Below are positions 13,806 through 22,932 of a stretch of 64,000 nucleotides of DNA, piece after piece. The notes under the pieces were generated by a model. It ran no database searches. It was not told the origin of the DNA and saw only the letters and a program-made list of their open reading frames with translations. Within the stretch, counting starts at the first letter, position 1. Each line of letters begins with the position of its first letter. A program made the translations under genes and the position numbers. Origin of the DNA: Oscillospiraceae bacterium (lineage in GTDB: Bacteria > Bacillota > Clostridia > Oscillospirales > Oscillospiraceae); NCBI GenBank assembly GCA_017561205.1, contig JAFZDL010000108.1, positions 1 to 64,000 on the forward strand, given 5' to 3'.

Positions 13806-16800
13806 TTGCCAGAGAATGAAAAAATCCTTTTGGAACAACTGAATAGAAACAGGAAAGACAGGCACAGCCTTTGGCAGATCGTCACCAGCCTTTCCCTTGT
13901 GGTGATATTGGCAGTGTTTTGGAGCTTGAAGCTCACCGGTATTGGCATTGCCGGTGAGGCCTTCTGCGGCATGGAAGAACACATACATACGGAAGAATGC
14001 ACGGCGTGTACGCTGGAAGAACACACCCACATTGAAAGCTGCTACAGCAATATCCATGCGGATATTGAGACCAGCGATGACTGGGAAATGACTCTGGCGG
14101 ATATGGTCCGGGGTCCCACCACCAAAGAAAATGTGGTTTTGGTGGCACAGTCACAGCTTGGCTACAGGGAAAGTATACTGAACTTCCAGGTAGACGGCAA
14201 TGGCATCCGCAGGGGTATCACCCGCTACGGACAGTGGTACGGCAATCCCTACGGAGATTGGTCGGCGATGTTTGTTTCCTTCTGCTTACACTACGCGGGG
14301 GCGGAGGATGCGCCGGCTAATGCAGGCCCGGAGTCCATGCGGCTGGAATGGGAGAAGGCCGGGCTTTACAAGGCCTATTCCGACGGAGCCGCCACAGCGG
14401 GCAATATCGTTTTCCTGAAAGGCAGCGAAGACAAAGCAAGCGCCGTGGCCGTTGTTATCCAGTCCACAACAGATACTGTCACGGTAATTGAGGGTGATGT
14501 GGACGGCGCTGTGGTCCAAAAGCAATATACGCTTAACAGCGATACTGTTTTGGGTTACGGTCTGACACCGGAAGCCTTGCCCAATGCAACATTGGCAGAT
14601 GTGCCTGCAGGAACCGTTCCGGTGGCAGTTACCACCAATTACAGCACAAGCTTGATTACATCTACCAATCAGTTTGTCTTTTATATGACAAGCGGCAACA
14701 AGACTTATGCCATTGATGGCAACGGTAATGCGGTGCAGGTTTACATTAGCGACACCGGCCAAGTCTGTACAGACTTGGAGAACCCAGACCAGCTGCTGTG
14801 GTCCATAACATCCTATAGCAGCAATGCCTGGGCGATTCAGAATGTAGCCACAGGCAGGTACTTACATCCGTTCTATAACGGCAGTTCGGACAACGGAATC
14901 ACGACCCCCGGTCGCTGGGGCACTACCATCAATGCCTCGGGAACCGGTGTGAAATTCTCCCACTCAGCCTACATCGGACAGGATGTGGCCAACGGAAGAT
15001 TCCAAATGGTTCGGACGCAATCACAGAATGTGACCTTCCAGGTTGCTATAACGCAGAATTGTGTTGTCTGGCTGGATGGCACAGATGGCGGCCTGGGACA
15101 CTTGACCGGCTCACCCGATGTGAAATACACCTATTCCGTAGGCGAAATTATGCAACTGCCCAAGGAATGGACTTCCCCCAGCAAGTATAGCTACAAGCTT
15201 CGGGGCTGGTACGATGTGACCAATGCCCGGTACTACTCTCCCGGCGCGGATATGGTGGTCACCGGAAATGCTGTACTCTACGCGGACTGGGTGGCAAGCA
15301 CCTATGATATAGGTCAATTCAATGCACAGGTGGCCAATTCTGTCAGCACGAATGCCTTTATGACGACCCATATGTTTGACTATAACTACTTGTTCAACAT
15401 ACATTCAGTAAAGGCTACAGTGACAGCTGATGCTTCCGGCCACTCGGAAACCTGGTCTATGGTAACCTCCGGATCGGTTGCCCACGGCAATCAGGAAACC
15501 CAGGATTTCATATTCATCGACAATGATTCCGGCGGTCTTCTGTGTATGCCCAATAATCGGAGTGACCATAACATATATCCCGGCGCGGGTATTGTGACAC
15601 CGGGTATTTATTCAGAGGAAATAGGGCGGCTGTTGTTTGCAACGGATAATTGTTACGATCCTGCCACCGGCTCCGGCGTTGTGGGTAAGACCTACCTGGG
15701 AACCGGTGACTACCTGTTCCAAATTATGGATGACCCGGCGGATGAGCATTACGGTTATTACTATTATGACTCCCATCATAACGCCGCGTCCTATAATCAA
15801 AGCAAGGGTCGGTTCTATGTGTATGAGTATCTGGAAGGTACATCAGATGCTATCGGCTCAACCTATTCCGACTTCCTGCCGCTGAACTCCCCCTATGTCA
15901 ATACCAACGGCAAAACAGTGGGTACTTACACCTATGCCGGCATAGACGGAGAATACGAAGGCTTTACCCACTATCGGTACGACTCCAAATACAATTCCGG
16001 CGACTACAATTCCGCTAACAATGTGCAAACCGACTATGCCTACGGTATGCGCACGGATATTAAGTTCTATCTGCCCAATGACCCCGGCACCGACGGAAAC
16101 AAGGATCTGTATGGCAATGATATGCAGTTCCAGTTCAGTGGTGACGATGACCTGTGGGTTTTGGTAGATGGCCAGTTGGTATTGGATATTGGCGGTATCC
16201 ACGGCGCAGAAGAAGGTGTTGTTGATTTCTCCACCGGACAAGTCACCGTGCAAGGAAAAACACAGACCAGCTTGATGGATTTGGGAATCGGTGCAGGTGA
16301 CCATACGCTGTCTATTCTGTATTTGGAGCGTGGCTCGTCCCTTTCCAACTGTTCTATTTACTTCAACCTTGCACCTCGTTTCGGTCTGCAACTCCAAAAA
16401 GAGGATGTTTTGACCCAGGAACTGCTGGATGGAACGAAGTTCACGGTCTATGAAGACCTGGAATGCACCAAGCCTGTGACCCTCTGGGAAAGCGAAGAAG
16501 CTTACAATCAGGACGCTATGGACGGAATCCTGAATGAGGCAAAGAGCACCTTTACAGTAACAAACGGTGTTGCCAAGCTTTGGGGTCTTGGTTCCGGTAA
16601 TACATACTACATCAAAGAAACCGGTCCTCCCAACAAGGAAGGCTACGGCCTGCCTCAGGGTGTGATCCACCTGCACATAGAAAAGGGCGGTTTTTCCACC
16701 TATCAGGCGGATGTAATCGCAGATGCAGACGGAAACGAGCCGTCCAAGGGCTTTACGGTCCATGGCGTGAGCATTGATGATGAAACCAAAACCGTCTATA

Positions 16801-18077
16801 TGGTGGTCACCAACGCGCCGGAGACGGTAGTGGATACCACCACTGTGCAGGTCATTAAAAAGTGGAAGGACACTACTGACCATAGTAAAGACTATATCAA
16901 GGCTTACTTAACGGTCACAGATCCGGACGGTACAATTCGCCGTATCCGAGAGGTTACCCTCAGTGACGAAAACGAATGGTCGTACATTTGGACGAATCTT
17001 CCCGAGTATGATTATGACACCATGACAAAAGTCAAATACGGCGTCGAGGAGTCCTACGAATCCGGCTATTATTCCACGGTTCGTCAGGTAACACAGATTC
17101 AGAAGGACAAGACCGAGTGGGCAGAAGCCGCCAGCTTTGTAAATGGTGAAAGCTACATTTTGCAGACGGCAAACGGCTTCCTCTCCACTACCTCTACCTC
17201 GGATGCCAAGCTGAAATGGGTGGACAAAGCTACAGCGCAAAGCTCGTCTCTGGCATTGTGGACCACAAAGGTCAGCAGCGGCAAGGTCACCTTTACCAAT
17301 GCCGCCGGCCAGACTCTGAGTTTTAACTACAGTAGCTGGAGCAGCAGTAGCCGCTATTTCTATGCCACATCCGGCAGCGCAACTTACCAGTCCTTCGGCA
17401 CGTCGCAGACAAATGCCGGCTTCCGGCTCTATGTAACGCGAAGTGGAACCAATTACTATATTGCAAACAGCAATATCAACAGCAACGGACGCCTTAGCGC
17501 TACAACATCTTCCTCCTCTGCAATGGTTTTCACACCCTTTGAGCAGACCACAACCACACAGTTCCACCCTGTAGAGGACTGGGCCTACGAGATTACCAAC
17601 ACACCCTTGCCACGCAGCAATGAGACCTCCTTCGCAGTAAAGAAGAACTGGTCGGTTCCCGTAGGCTATGACAGTAAAGTCTACGAGGAATTCACCGTCA
17701 CAGTACGATTGCTGGCCAACGGTGTGGAAACCGGACGAAGTATCACGCTGTCACTGAAGAACGGTTGGGAGGGCAAATTCTTAGGACTGCCCTATGCCGA
17801 CGAAGACGGCAATGTGATCCAATATTCGGTGGTGGAAAACTGGAAACGGGAATACTGGTCGACCACCTACGGAGAGGTGGTTGTCCACAACGGCGATCCG
17901 CCCACCTATTCTCTTTCTATCACCAACGAATATATCCCGGGCGGCCCGATGCTGCCCTCCACGGGCTCTGCTGCCCGCCTTATGTTTGTACTTTGCGGCG
18001 CCGCGATTATGCTGGCCTCGCTGGTATACGGATTCCTGGACAGACGAAAACGCGAAAGGAGGACAGATACCTCCTGA
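13806..18077 (+). CDS. Giant sortase-anchored adhesin / pilus tip protein (LPSTG)
   Basis: This 1,423-residue surface protein has a signal-anchor helix (about 22-42) and a Cys/His-rich 'EEHIHTEEC' element. Next is a CHAP/NlpC-like domain (about 105-260) where the usual W-C-A is 'DWSAMF', so the catalytic Cys is Ser. Then come ricin-like and InlB-type (about 440-500) modules, a fibro-slime/PA14-like domain ('FQFSGDDDLWVLVDGQ', about 700-860), and CnaB-like repeats (about 860-1,015, 1,015-1,090, 1,280-1,370). It ends in LPSTG, a membrane helix and RRKRERR. The start TTG at 13806 is seven bases after GGAGG; GTG at 13800 is possible. As the first and largest pilus protein it is probably the tip adhesin. 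Confidence 0.88.
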   Translation: MPENEKILLEQLNRNRKDRHSLWQIVTSLSLVVILAVFWSLKLTGIGIAGEAFCGMEEHIHTEECTACTLEEHTHIESCYSNIHADIETSDDWEMTLADMVRGPTTKENVVLVAQSQLGYRESILNFQVDGNGIRRGITRYGQWYGNPYGDWSAMFVSFCLHYAGAEDAPANAGPESMRLEWEKAGLYKAYSDGAATAGNIVFLKGSEDKASAVAVVIQSTTDTVTVIEGDVDGAVVQKQYTLNSDTVLGYGLTPEALPNATLADVPAGTVPVAVTTNYSTSLITSTNQFVFYMTSGNKTYAIDGNGNAVQVYISDTGQVCTDLENPDQLLWSITSYSSNAWAIQNVATGRYLHPFYNGSSDNGITTPGRWGTTINASGTGVKFSHSAYIGQDVANGRFQMVRTQSQNVTFQVAITQNCVVWLDGTDGGLGHLTGSPDVKYTYSVGEIMQLPKEWTSPSKYSYKLRGWYDVTNARYYSPGADMVVTGNAVLYADWVASTYDIGQFNAQVANSVSTNAFMTTHMFDYNYLFNIHSVKATVTADASGHSETWSMVTSGSVAHGNQETQDFIFIDNDSGGLLCMPNNRSDHNIYPGAGIVTPGIYSEEIGRLLFATDNCYDPATGSGVVGKTYLGTGDYLFQIMDDPADEHYGYYYYDSHHNAASYNQSKGRFYVYEYLEGTSDAIGSTYSDFLPLNSPYVNTNGKTVGTYTYAGIDGEYEGFTHYRYDSKYNSGDYNSANNVQTDYAYGMRTDIKFYLPNDPGTDGNKDLYGNDMQFQFSGDDDLWVLVDGQLVLDIGGIHGAEEGVVDFSTGQVTVQGKTQTSLMDLGIGAGDHTLSILYLERGSSLSNCSIYFNLAPRFGLQLQKEDVLTQELLDGTKFTVYEDLECTKPVTLWESEEAYNQDAMDGILNEAKSTFTVTNGVAKLWGLGSGNTYYIKETGPPNKEGYGLPQGVIHLHIEKGGFSTYQADVIADADGNEPSKGFTVHGVSIDDETKTVYMVVTNAPETVVDTTTVQVIKKWKDTTDHSKDYIKAYLTVTDPDGTIRRIREVTLSDENEWSYIWTNLPEYDYDTMTKVKYGVEESYESGYYSTVRQVTQIQKDKTEWAEAASFVNGESYILQTANGFLSTTSTSDAKLKWVDKATAQSSSLALWTTKVSSGKVTFTNAAGQTLSFNYSSWSSSSRYFYATSGSATYQSFGTSQTNAGFRLYVTRSGTNYYIANSNINSNGRLSATTSSSSAMVFTPFEQTTTTQFHPVEDWAYEITNTPLPRSNETSFAVKKNWSVPVGYDSKVYEEFTVTVRLLANGVETGRSITLSLKNGWEGKFLGLPYADEDGNVIQYSVVENWKREYWSTTYGEVVVHNGDPPTYSLSITNEYIPGGPMLPSTGSAARLMFVLCGAAIMLASLVYGFLDRRKRERRTDTS

Positions 18078-18142
18078 GCCAACACTGCGTCCTCGATCCA
18101 AATCAATTATTTTGTAATTTACTTAAGAAAGGAAAATAAATC

Positions 18143-19696
18143 ATGAAAAAGCTTATCTCTTTGACCCTGGCAATTCTGATGGTATTCTCCCTGGCAATCA
18201 CCGCTATGGCTGATACCGAACCTACCACCGCGCCTGCCGGCACTTTCGAAGACACCGTAGGCAGCATCACCCTGAACAATCTGACCCTGGAAAACGGCAA
18301 GCCTGCCGCTACCTACAAGGTCTACCAGATCCTGAAGCTGAACAGCTTTGACTTTGGCTCCGGTTCTTACTACTACACATATACTAATGATGCATGGAAG
18401 ACTTTCTTCACCACCGGCGCAGGCGCTGACTACATCCAGGTTAACAATGATAACCTGATTGAGTGGAAGGGCACTAATGATGCAGAGCGTGTTGCTGAGT
18501 TTGCAAGAATCGCTTTGGCATACGCACAGGCAAACAGCATCGACGCTACCGCAGATACCCTGGCTGTTCCTGCTGAGTACACTGTGACCGCAGAAGGCGC
18601 AGTTGTCTTTGGTAACCTGCCTCTGGGTTACTACCTGGTGGATTCCTCCGTTGGCTCCCTGTGCGGTCTGACCACCACCAACCCCAATGGCATCATCAAC
18701 TCCAAGAACGGCACTCCCACTCTGGAAAAGCAGGTCCAGGAAGATCTGGGCGGCCAGTGGGGCAAGACCAACAGCGCTGATATCGGTCAGGATGTGAACT
18801 TCCGTATCACCATCCATGTTCACGACGGCGCACAGGATTATATCCTCCACGATACCATGGAAGCTGGCTTTACCTTCAAGGAAGAAACTGTGGCGGTCGT
18901 TGTCCGTGACGGCGGCTCCGGCACAGAGCAGACCATTGCCAAGGCCGGCAACTACGAAATTACATCCAACGATCAGTCCTTCGCCATCACCTTCACCGAT
19001 GATTTCTGCGACGGTCTGAACACCAACGACCGTCTGATCGTTACCTACTCCGCAATGCTCAACAGAAATGCTGAGATCGGTAACGGCACTGCAGAGAATC
19101 CCTCCAACGAGAACAAGGCTTACCTGGAGTTCGGTGAAGGCCACGAGACTCCCGAAGACAGCACCACCACCAAGACCTACGGCTTTGACCTGGTGAAGAC
19201 CGACGGTCAGAACAAGCTGCTGGACGGCTCCGAGTTTAAGATCTATGATGCTGCCAACGACGGCAACGAGGTTACTGTTGTGCAGATGTTCGACGAAAAC
19301 GGTGAGGCCCTGAAGACCGCGGATGGCTACTTTATGTACCGCAAGGCAAGAGCCGACGAGACCGGCGCTACTGTGATCGTTGTCAAGGGTAAGGTCCGCG
19401 TGATCGGTCTGGACAACGGCATCTACTTCCTGGAAGAGACCAAGGCTCCCAATGGCTTTAATGCTATCACCACCCGTCAGAAGTTCACCATCGCTGACAA
19501 CAACCTGGATGCGATCATCACCGGCGGTATCGTATCCACCAACTCCGGCGTGCAGGTCGTGAACCACACCGGTACTATGCTGCCCGAGACCGGCGGTATG
19601 GGTACTGTGCTGTTCATCACCATCGGTACTATTCTGGCTCTGGGTGCCGGCGTTGTTCTGGTAACCAAGAAGAGAATGGCAAACATCGCTGAGTAA
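18143..19696 (+). CDS. Major pilin backbone subunit (LPETG, isopeptide domains)
   Basis: This 517-residue pilin has a classic Sec signal peptide (1-28, 'LAILMVFSLAITAMA'), a fimbrial isopeptide D2-type domain (about 190-330), and a CnaB domain with the E-box 'GIYFLEETKAPNGF' (about 420-435) that forms intramolecular Lys-Asn links. It ends with LPETGG (about 484), a hydrophobic helix and 'KKRMANIAE'. SrtC polymerises such subunits. AAGAAAGGAAAATAAATC precedes the ATG. Codon use is strongly biased to C-ending, fast codons compared with the flanking genes, as expected for an abundant shaft protein. Confidence 0.92.
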   Translation: MKKLISLTLAILMVFSLAITAMADTEPTTAPAGTFEDTVGSITLNNLTLENGKPAATYKVYQILKLNSFDFGSGSYYYTYTNDAWKTFFTTGAGADYIQVNNDNLIEWKGTNDAERVAEFARIALAYAQANSIDATADTLAVPAEYTVTAEGAVVFGNLPLGYYLVDSSVGSLCGLTTTNPNGIINSKNGTPTLEKQVQEDLGGQWGKTNSADIGQDVNFRITIHVHDGAQDYILHDTMEAGFTFKEETVAVVVRDGGSGTEQTIAKAGNYEITSNDQSFAITFTDDFCDGLNTNDRLIVTYSAMLNRNAEIGNGTAENPSNENKAYLEFGEGHETPEDSTTTKTYGFDLVKTDGQNKLLDGSEFKIYDAANDGNEVTVVQMFDENGEALKTADGYFMYRKARADETGATVIVVKGKVRVIGLDNGIYFLEETKAPNGFNAITTRQKFTIADNNLDAIITGGIVSTNSGVQVVNHTGTMLPETGGMGTVLFITIGTILALGAGVVLVTKKRMANIAE

Positions 19697-19775
19697 TTTT
19701 ACGCTTATAACAAACCCGGCAGGAGCAAATGCTCCTGCCGGGGCTACCCCGCGCTATAACATCAGGGAGAAGTTT

Positions 19776-20609
19776 ATGAAAAACAGAAAAACCACCATTA
19801 TATTGTTAATATCGTTTTTTATAGGCTTGTCCGTGCTGTTATACCCGTCTATCAGCAGCTACTGGAACTCCAAGACCCAGAGTAAAGCCATCGTGGACTA
19901 CGAATCGATGTTATCCCAGTACAAGCCTGAGGACTATACCGCGCTTTTTGAGGCGGCGCACGATTACAATCAAAAGCTCAGCAAGTTGGATAACCCCATG
20001 CAGAATTATTATCAGCTGAGCGATTACAACAAAATTTTGAATTTGGGCGATACCGGTATGATCGGCTATGTGTCTATTCCCAAGATCAGCCAGGAACTGC
20101 CGGTCTATCACGGCACATCTAATAGTGTGCTGAGTATTGCGGTGGGCCATTTGGAGGGAACCAGTCTGCCGGTAGGCGGTGAAAGCACCCACAGTGTGGT
20201 ATCTGCCCACCGGGGTCTGCCTACGGCTGTACTGTTTACCCATTTGGATAGGATGGAAATTGGCGACACATTTAATTTTAAGATTCTGGACCGGACGATT
20301 ACCTACGAGGTGGATCAGATCCGCATTGTGGAGCCGAATGACAGCAGTCTCTTACAGATTGATTTGGGTAAGGACTACTGCACGCTCCTGACCTGCACCC
20401 CCTATGGCATCAACACCCAGCGGCTTTTGGTGCGGGGGCATCAGGTGGATGCGACCCAAACACGCAATCTTTATGTTGCAAACGAGGCGTTTCGCATTGA
20501 GCCCATGGTGGTTGTGCCCTTTGTCGCGCTTCCGATTATTTTTGTTCTTTTGATTTACGTTATGTTTGCACCGGTGAAAAAAGAAACCCTGGGAGAAGAT
20601 AATTTATGA
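19776..20609 (+). CDS. srtC: Class C (pilus-polymerising) sortase
   Basis: This 277-residue transpeptidase has N- and C-terminal membrane helices (about 5-27 and 247-267) and the sortase core with catalytic His145 ('VSAHRG'), Cys207 in TLLTC and Arg220 ('LLVRG'). Class C sortases cleave LPXTG between T and G and join pilins to one another. The gene sits right after the major pilin and overlaps the minor pilin start by four bases (ATGA), so the two are translationally coupled. Confidence 0.93.
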   Translation: MKNRKTTIILLISFFIGLSVLLYPSISSYWNSKTQSKAIVDYESMLSQYKPEDYTALFEAAHDYNQKLSKLDNPMQNYYQLSDYNKILNLGDTGMIGYVSIPKISQELPVYHGTSNSVLSIAVGHLEGTSLPVGGESTHSVVSAHRGLPTAVLFTHLDRMEIGDTFNFKILDRTITYEVDQIRIVEPNDSSLLQIDLGKDYCTLLTCTPYGINTQRLLVRGHQVDATQTRNLYVANEAFRIEPMVVVPFVALPIIFVLLIYVMFAPVKKETLGEDNL

Positions 20610-21517
20610 AAAAACGCATTCTGCCATTCATCTCAAGCTTGATAATTTGCATTGCAATGCTGTGTCCGCTTTATGTCCACGCAACACCGTTGGACCCCAA
20701 TGCAGAGGCAAGCCTGATCTTGCACTACCAAAAAGACACAATGGCATTTGGTGATTTGCAGGTCGGTATTTATCGCGTTGCGCAAGCCTTGCCGGATGGC
20801 TCCTTTGCGCTGATAGAGCCCTTTGCGTCATTTCCCGTGAACATTCACGGCATCACAAAACAGGAACAGTGGCATACTGTTGCCCAGACACTAAGTTCCT
20901 ATATCGTTGCAGGCCAAGTGAAGCCGGACCGGGAAACGAAAACGGATGAAAACGGAACTGCCACCTTCTCGGCTTTGAAAACAGGTTTGTATTTTGTCCG
21001 GGAGGTAGTGGCGGAAAACACCAGCGGTACTTATGTATTTAATCAGTTTATGGTCTATGTGCCCACGCCCCAGCCGGACGGTTCTTATAACTATGCGGTT
21101 GAAGCAAACCCGAAATGCCTGGAATTTGTTCCCAAAACACAATATACTGTCACAAAGCTTTGGCAGGACGGGGGAGATCAAAGCAATCGTCCAGATGCGG
21201 TCACAGTAGACATCTATAAAAATAGCGTACTGCAGGAAACACAGATTCTCAGTGCAAACAACAACTGGACCTACACTTGGCCTGTTTCCGGTGAAGATAC
21301 GGGGAGATGGGCAGTGGCAGAGCGTTCTGTGCCCAGTGGCTATCAGGTGACGGTTGCGCAAAACGGCAGTCATTTTTCTCTGATCAATGCCCGTAAAACC
21401 GTATCGGATGTTCCCCAGACCGGCGATAGCTTTATGGCGCTGCCGTGGCTTTTGGTTATGTGCTTTTCCGGCATTATGCTGCTGATTTGCGGCATCTATA
21501 TGGGGAGGCGCAAATGA
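20606..21517 (+). CDS. Minor/basal pilin with CnaB domain (VPQTG)
   Basis: This 303-residue sortase substrate has a signal peptide (1-27), a pilin-like N-terminal domain ('GDLQVGIYRVAQALPDGSF') and a CnaB domain ('VTKLWQDGGDQSNRPDAVTV', about 175-265). It ends in VPQTGDSF, a membrane helix and 'GRRK'. Non-canonical VPXTG motifs are common in basal pilins attached by a specific sortase. It is coupled to srtC upstream and overlaps the next sortase gene by four bases. Confidence 0.88.
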   Translation: MKKRILPFISSLIICIAMLCPLYVHATPLDPNAEASLILHYQKDTMAFGDLQVGIYRVAQALPDGSFALIEPFASFPVNIHGITKQEQWHTVAQTLSSYIVAGQVKPDRETKTDENGTATFSALKTGLYFVREVVAENTSGTYVFNQFMVYVPTPQPDGSYNYAVEANPKCLEFVPKTQYTVTKLWQDGGDQSNRPDAVTVDIYKNSVLQETQILSANNNWTYTWPVSGEDTGRWAVAERSVPSGYQVTVAQNGSHFSLINARKTVSDVPQTGDSFMALPWLLVMCFSGIMLLICGIYMGRRK

Positions 21518-22101
21518 AAAAACGAAGATTTCCACTGCTTCTTGTATTGGGCGTCTTTCTGATTTTGCTCAGCGTTTCTTTGGTCATTGCTGATCAAATT
21601 GGTATGTATGCAGGCGCGCAACACTGCCAAAAGACCGCAGCGAAAATAGAAGAAGTCCTGCCGGAAAGAACACAGGGTGTGCCGGGAATGTACGCCGATT
21701 CCGTTATGCCGGTTTTATCAATCAACGGCACAGACTATGCGGCTATGCTGGAGATACCGGCCTTTGGCCTTACCTTGCCGGTAGCTGACAAATGGGATAA
21801 TAGCAATCTTTCCCGTTGCCCGACCCGTTTTTCCGGAAGCGCATACAATAGCACTTTGGTTGTCGGCGGCGCGGACCATTCCGGGCAGTTCGGCTTTTGT
21901 GATAAAATTGAGCACGGGGCTATTGTGAGAGTTACGGACATGACCGGCGCGCAATTTGCCTATAAAGTCACCAAAGTGGATCGGGCCGAACATGCCCAAT
22001 CCCAATGGCTCATGGATAACCACTGTGATCTGACCCTCTTTTGTCACGATGTCAATACTACAGAGTATATTGCAGTCAGATGCGATTTAGCATATAACTA
22101 A
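21514..22101 (+). CDS. Second, atypical sortase of the pilus operon
   Basis: This 195-residue protein has one N-terminal membrane helix (about 7-27) and a sortase fold. Catalytic His122 ('GADHSG'), Cys177 ('LTLFC') and Arg189 ('IAVRC') are all present, but the usual TLxTC is shortened (no Thr just before Cys) and the protein is short, so substrate choice may differ. ATG at 21514 follows GGAGGCGCAA. It is the last gene of the operon and overlaps the VPQTG pilin, so its likely job is anchoring that pilin or the fibre to the wall. Confidence 0.78.
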   Translation: MKKRRFPLLLVLGVFLILLSVSLVIADQIGMYAGAQHCQKTAAKIEEVLPERTQGVPGMYADSVMPVLSINGTDYAAMLEIPAFGLTLPVADKWDNSNLSRCPTRFSGSAYNSTLVVGGADHSGQFGFCDKIEHGAIVRVTDMTGAQFAYKVTKVDRAEHAQSQWLMDNHCDLTLFCHDVNTTEYIAVRCDLAYN

Positions 22102-22103
22102 GC

Positions 22104-22137
22104 ACACCCCGCCTTTTAAAAAGGCGGGGTGTATTTT
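22104..22137 (+). terminator. Terminator ending the pilus operon
   Basis: ACACCCCGCCTT/AAGGCGGGGTGT (12 bp, loop TTAAA) is followed by ATTTT. It lies between the pilus operon and the convergent dehydrogenase gene. Confidence 0.9.
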
Positions 22138-22148
22138 GATAGGTCTGT

Positions 22149-22931
22149 TTAGCGGCGGATTGCCTTTTTTACTAAATCACCATATACAGGTGTGCCCAAT
22201 CCAAATCCACCGGAAACAGTGAGAATTTGGCCGGTGGTGTAGGCAGAAGCATCGCTGGCAAAATAGCACACCGCTTCCGCAATTTCTTCCGGTTGACCCA
22301 TACGACCCAACGGGATGTGCCGCAAAAATAGATTTCGGAAATCGTCAGAAAGGTGATTCTCCACCGCTTCCGTAGCAGTCATGCCGGGAAGGACAGCGTT
22401 GCACCGGATATGGTGCTTAGCCTCCTGTACGGCGATTAACTTGGTCAGATAGTTGATGGCCGCTTTGCTGGTACCGTAGGCAACCTGGGATATATCCGGC
22501 ACAAGACCACCCACAGAGGAAATATTGATGATACTGCCGCCATTGTTTGCCATGTGCTTTGCCGCAGCCTGGCTGGACATAAAAACGCTTCGCAAATTCA
22601 AATTCACGGTATCCAGGAAGACTTGTGGATCGGTATTGGCAAAATCCAGATCTTTTCCGGGATTGGATGTGCCGAAATTGTTGACCAGAACATCGATGCG
22701 ACCGGCATCCCGGACTACATCTTCCACCATAGAGGTGAAGGTTTCCGGTTTGGTGGCATCGTTGTACACGCATTTTACGCCATTCAAGGTGTTTGCGATT
22801 TCCTGCGCCCGGTCCATATCCCGGGCTGCCATATAAACCTTAGCGCCTTCGACCGCGCATTTCTTCACAATGGCAAGGCCAATTCCCCGGGTGGAGGCGG
22901 TCACCAGAATAACTTTATCTTTTAATCTCAT
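22149..22931 (-). CDS. hdhA: SDR oxidoreductase, 7-alpha-hydroxysteroid dehydrogenase-like
   Basis: This 260-residue classical SDR has TASTRGIG (11-18, nucleotide loop), NNFG (84-87), catalytic Ser138/139, Tyr152 and Lys156. Its segments 'VPDISQVAYGTSKAAIN', 'CNAVLPG' and the C-terminal 'GGFGLGTPVYG' closely match clostridial 7-alpha-hydroxysteroid dehydrogenases recalled from the family (VPDISRIAY, CNAVLPG, GGFALGTPQY). These oxidise the C7 hydroxyl of bile acids. It follows an MFS gene with almost no gap and its ribosome site lies in that gene's end, so both are one operon. Another SDR activity cannot be excluded. Confidence 0.75.
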   Translation of the reverse strand: MRLKDKVILVTASTRGIGLAIVKKCAVEGAKVYMAARDMDRAQEIANTLNGVKCVYNDATKPETFTSMVEDVVRDAGRIDVLVNNFGTSNPGKDLDFANTDPQVFLDTVNLNLRSVFMSSQAAAKHMANNGGSIINISSVGGLVPDISQVAYGTSKAAINYLTKLIAVQEAKHHIRCNAVLPGMTATEAVENHLSDDFRNLFLRHIPLGRMGQPEEIAEAVCYFASDASAYTTGQILTVSGGFGLGTPVYGDLVKKAIRR

Positions 22932-22932
22932 G

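Noticed and set aside
18119..19567. A 482-codon minus-strand frame
   Set aside because: Antisense shadow of the strongly codon-biased major pilin; no start signal or family resemblance.
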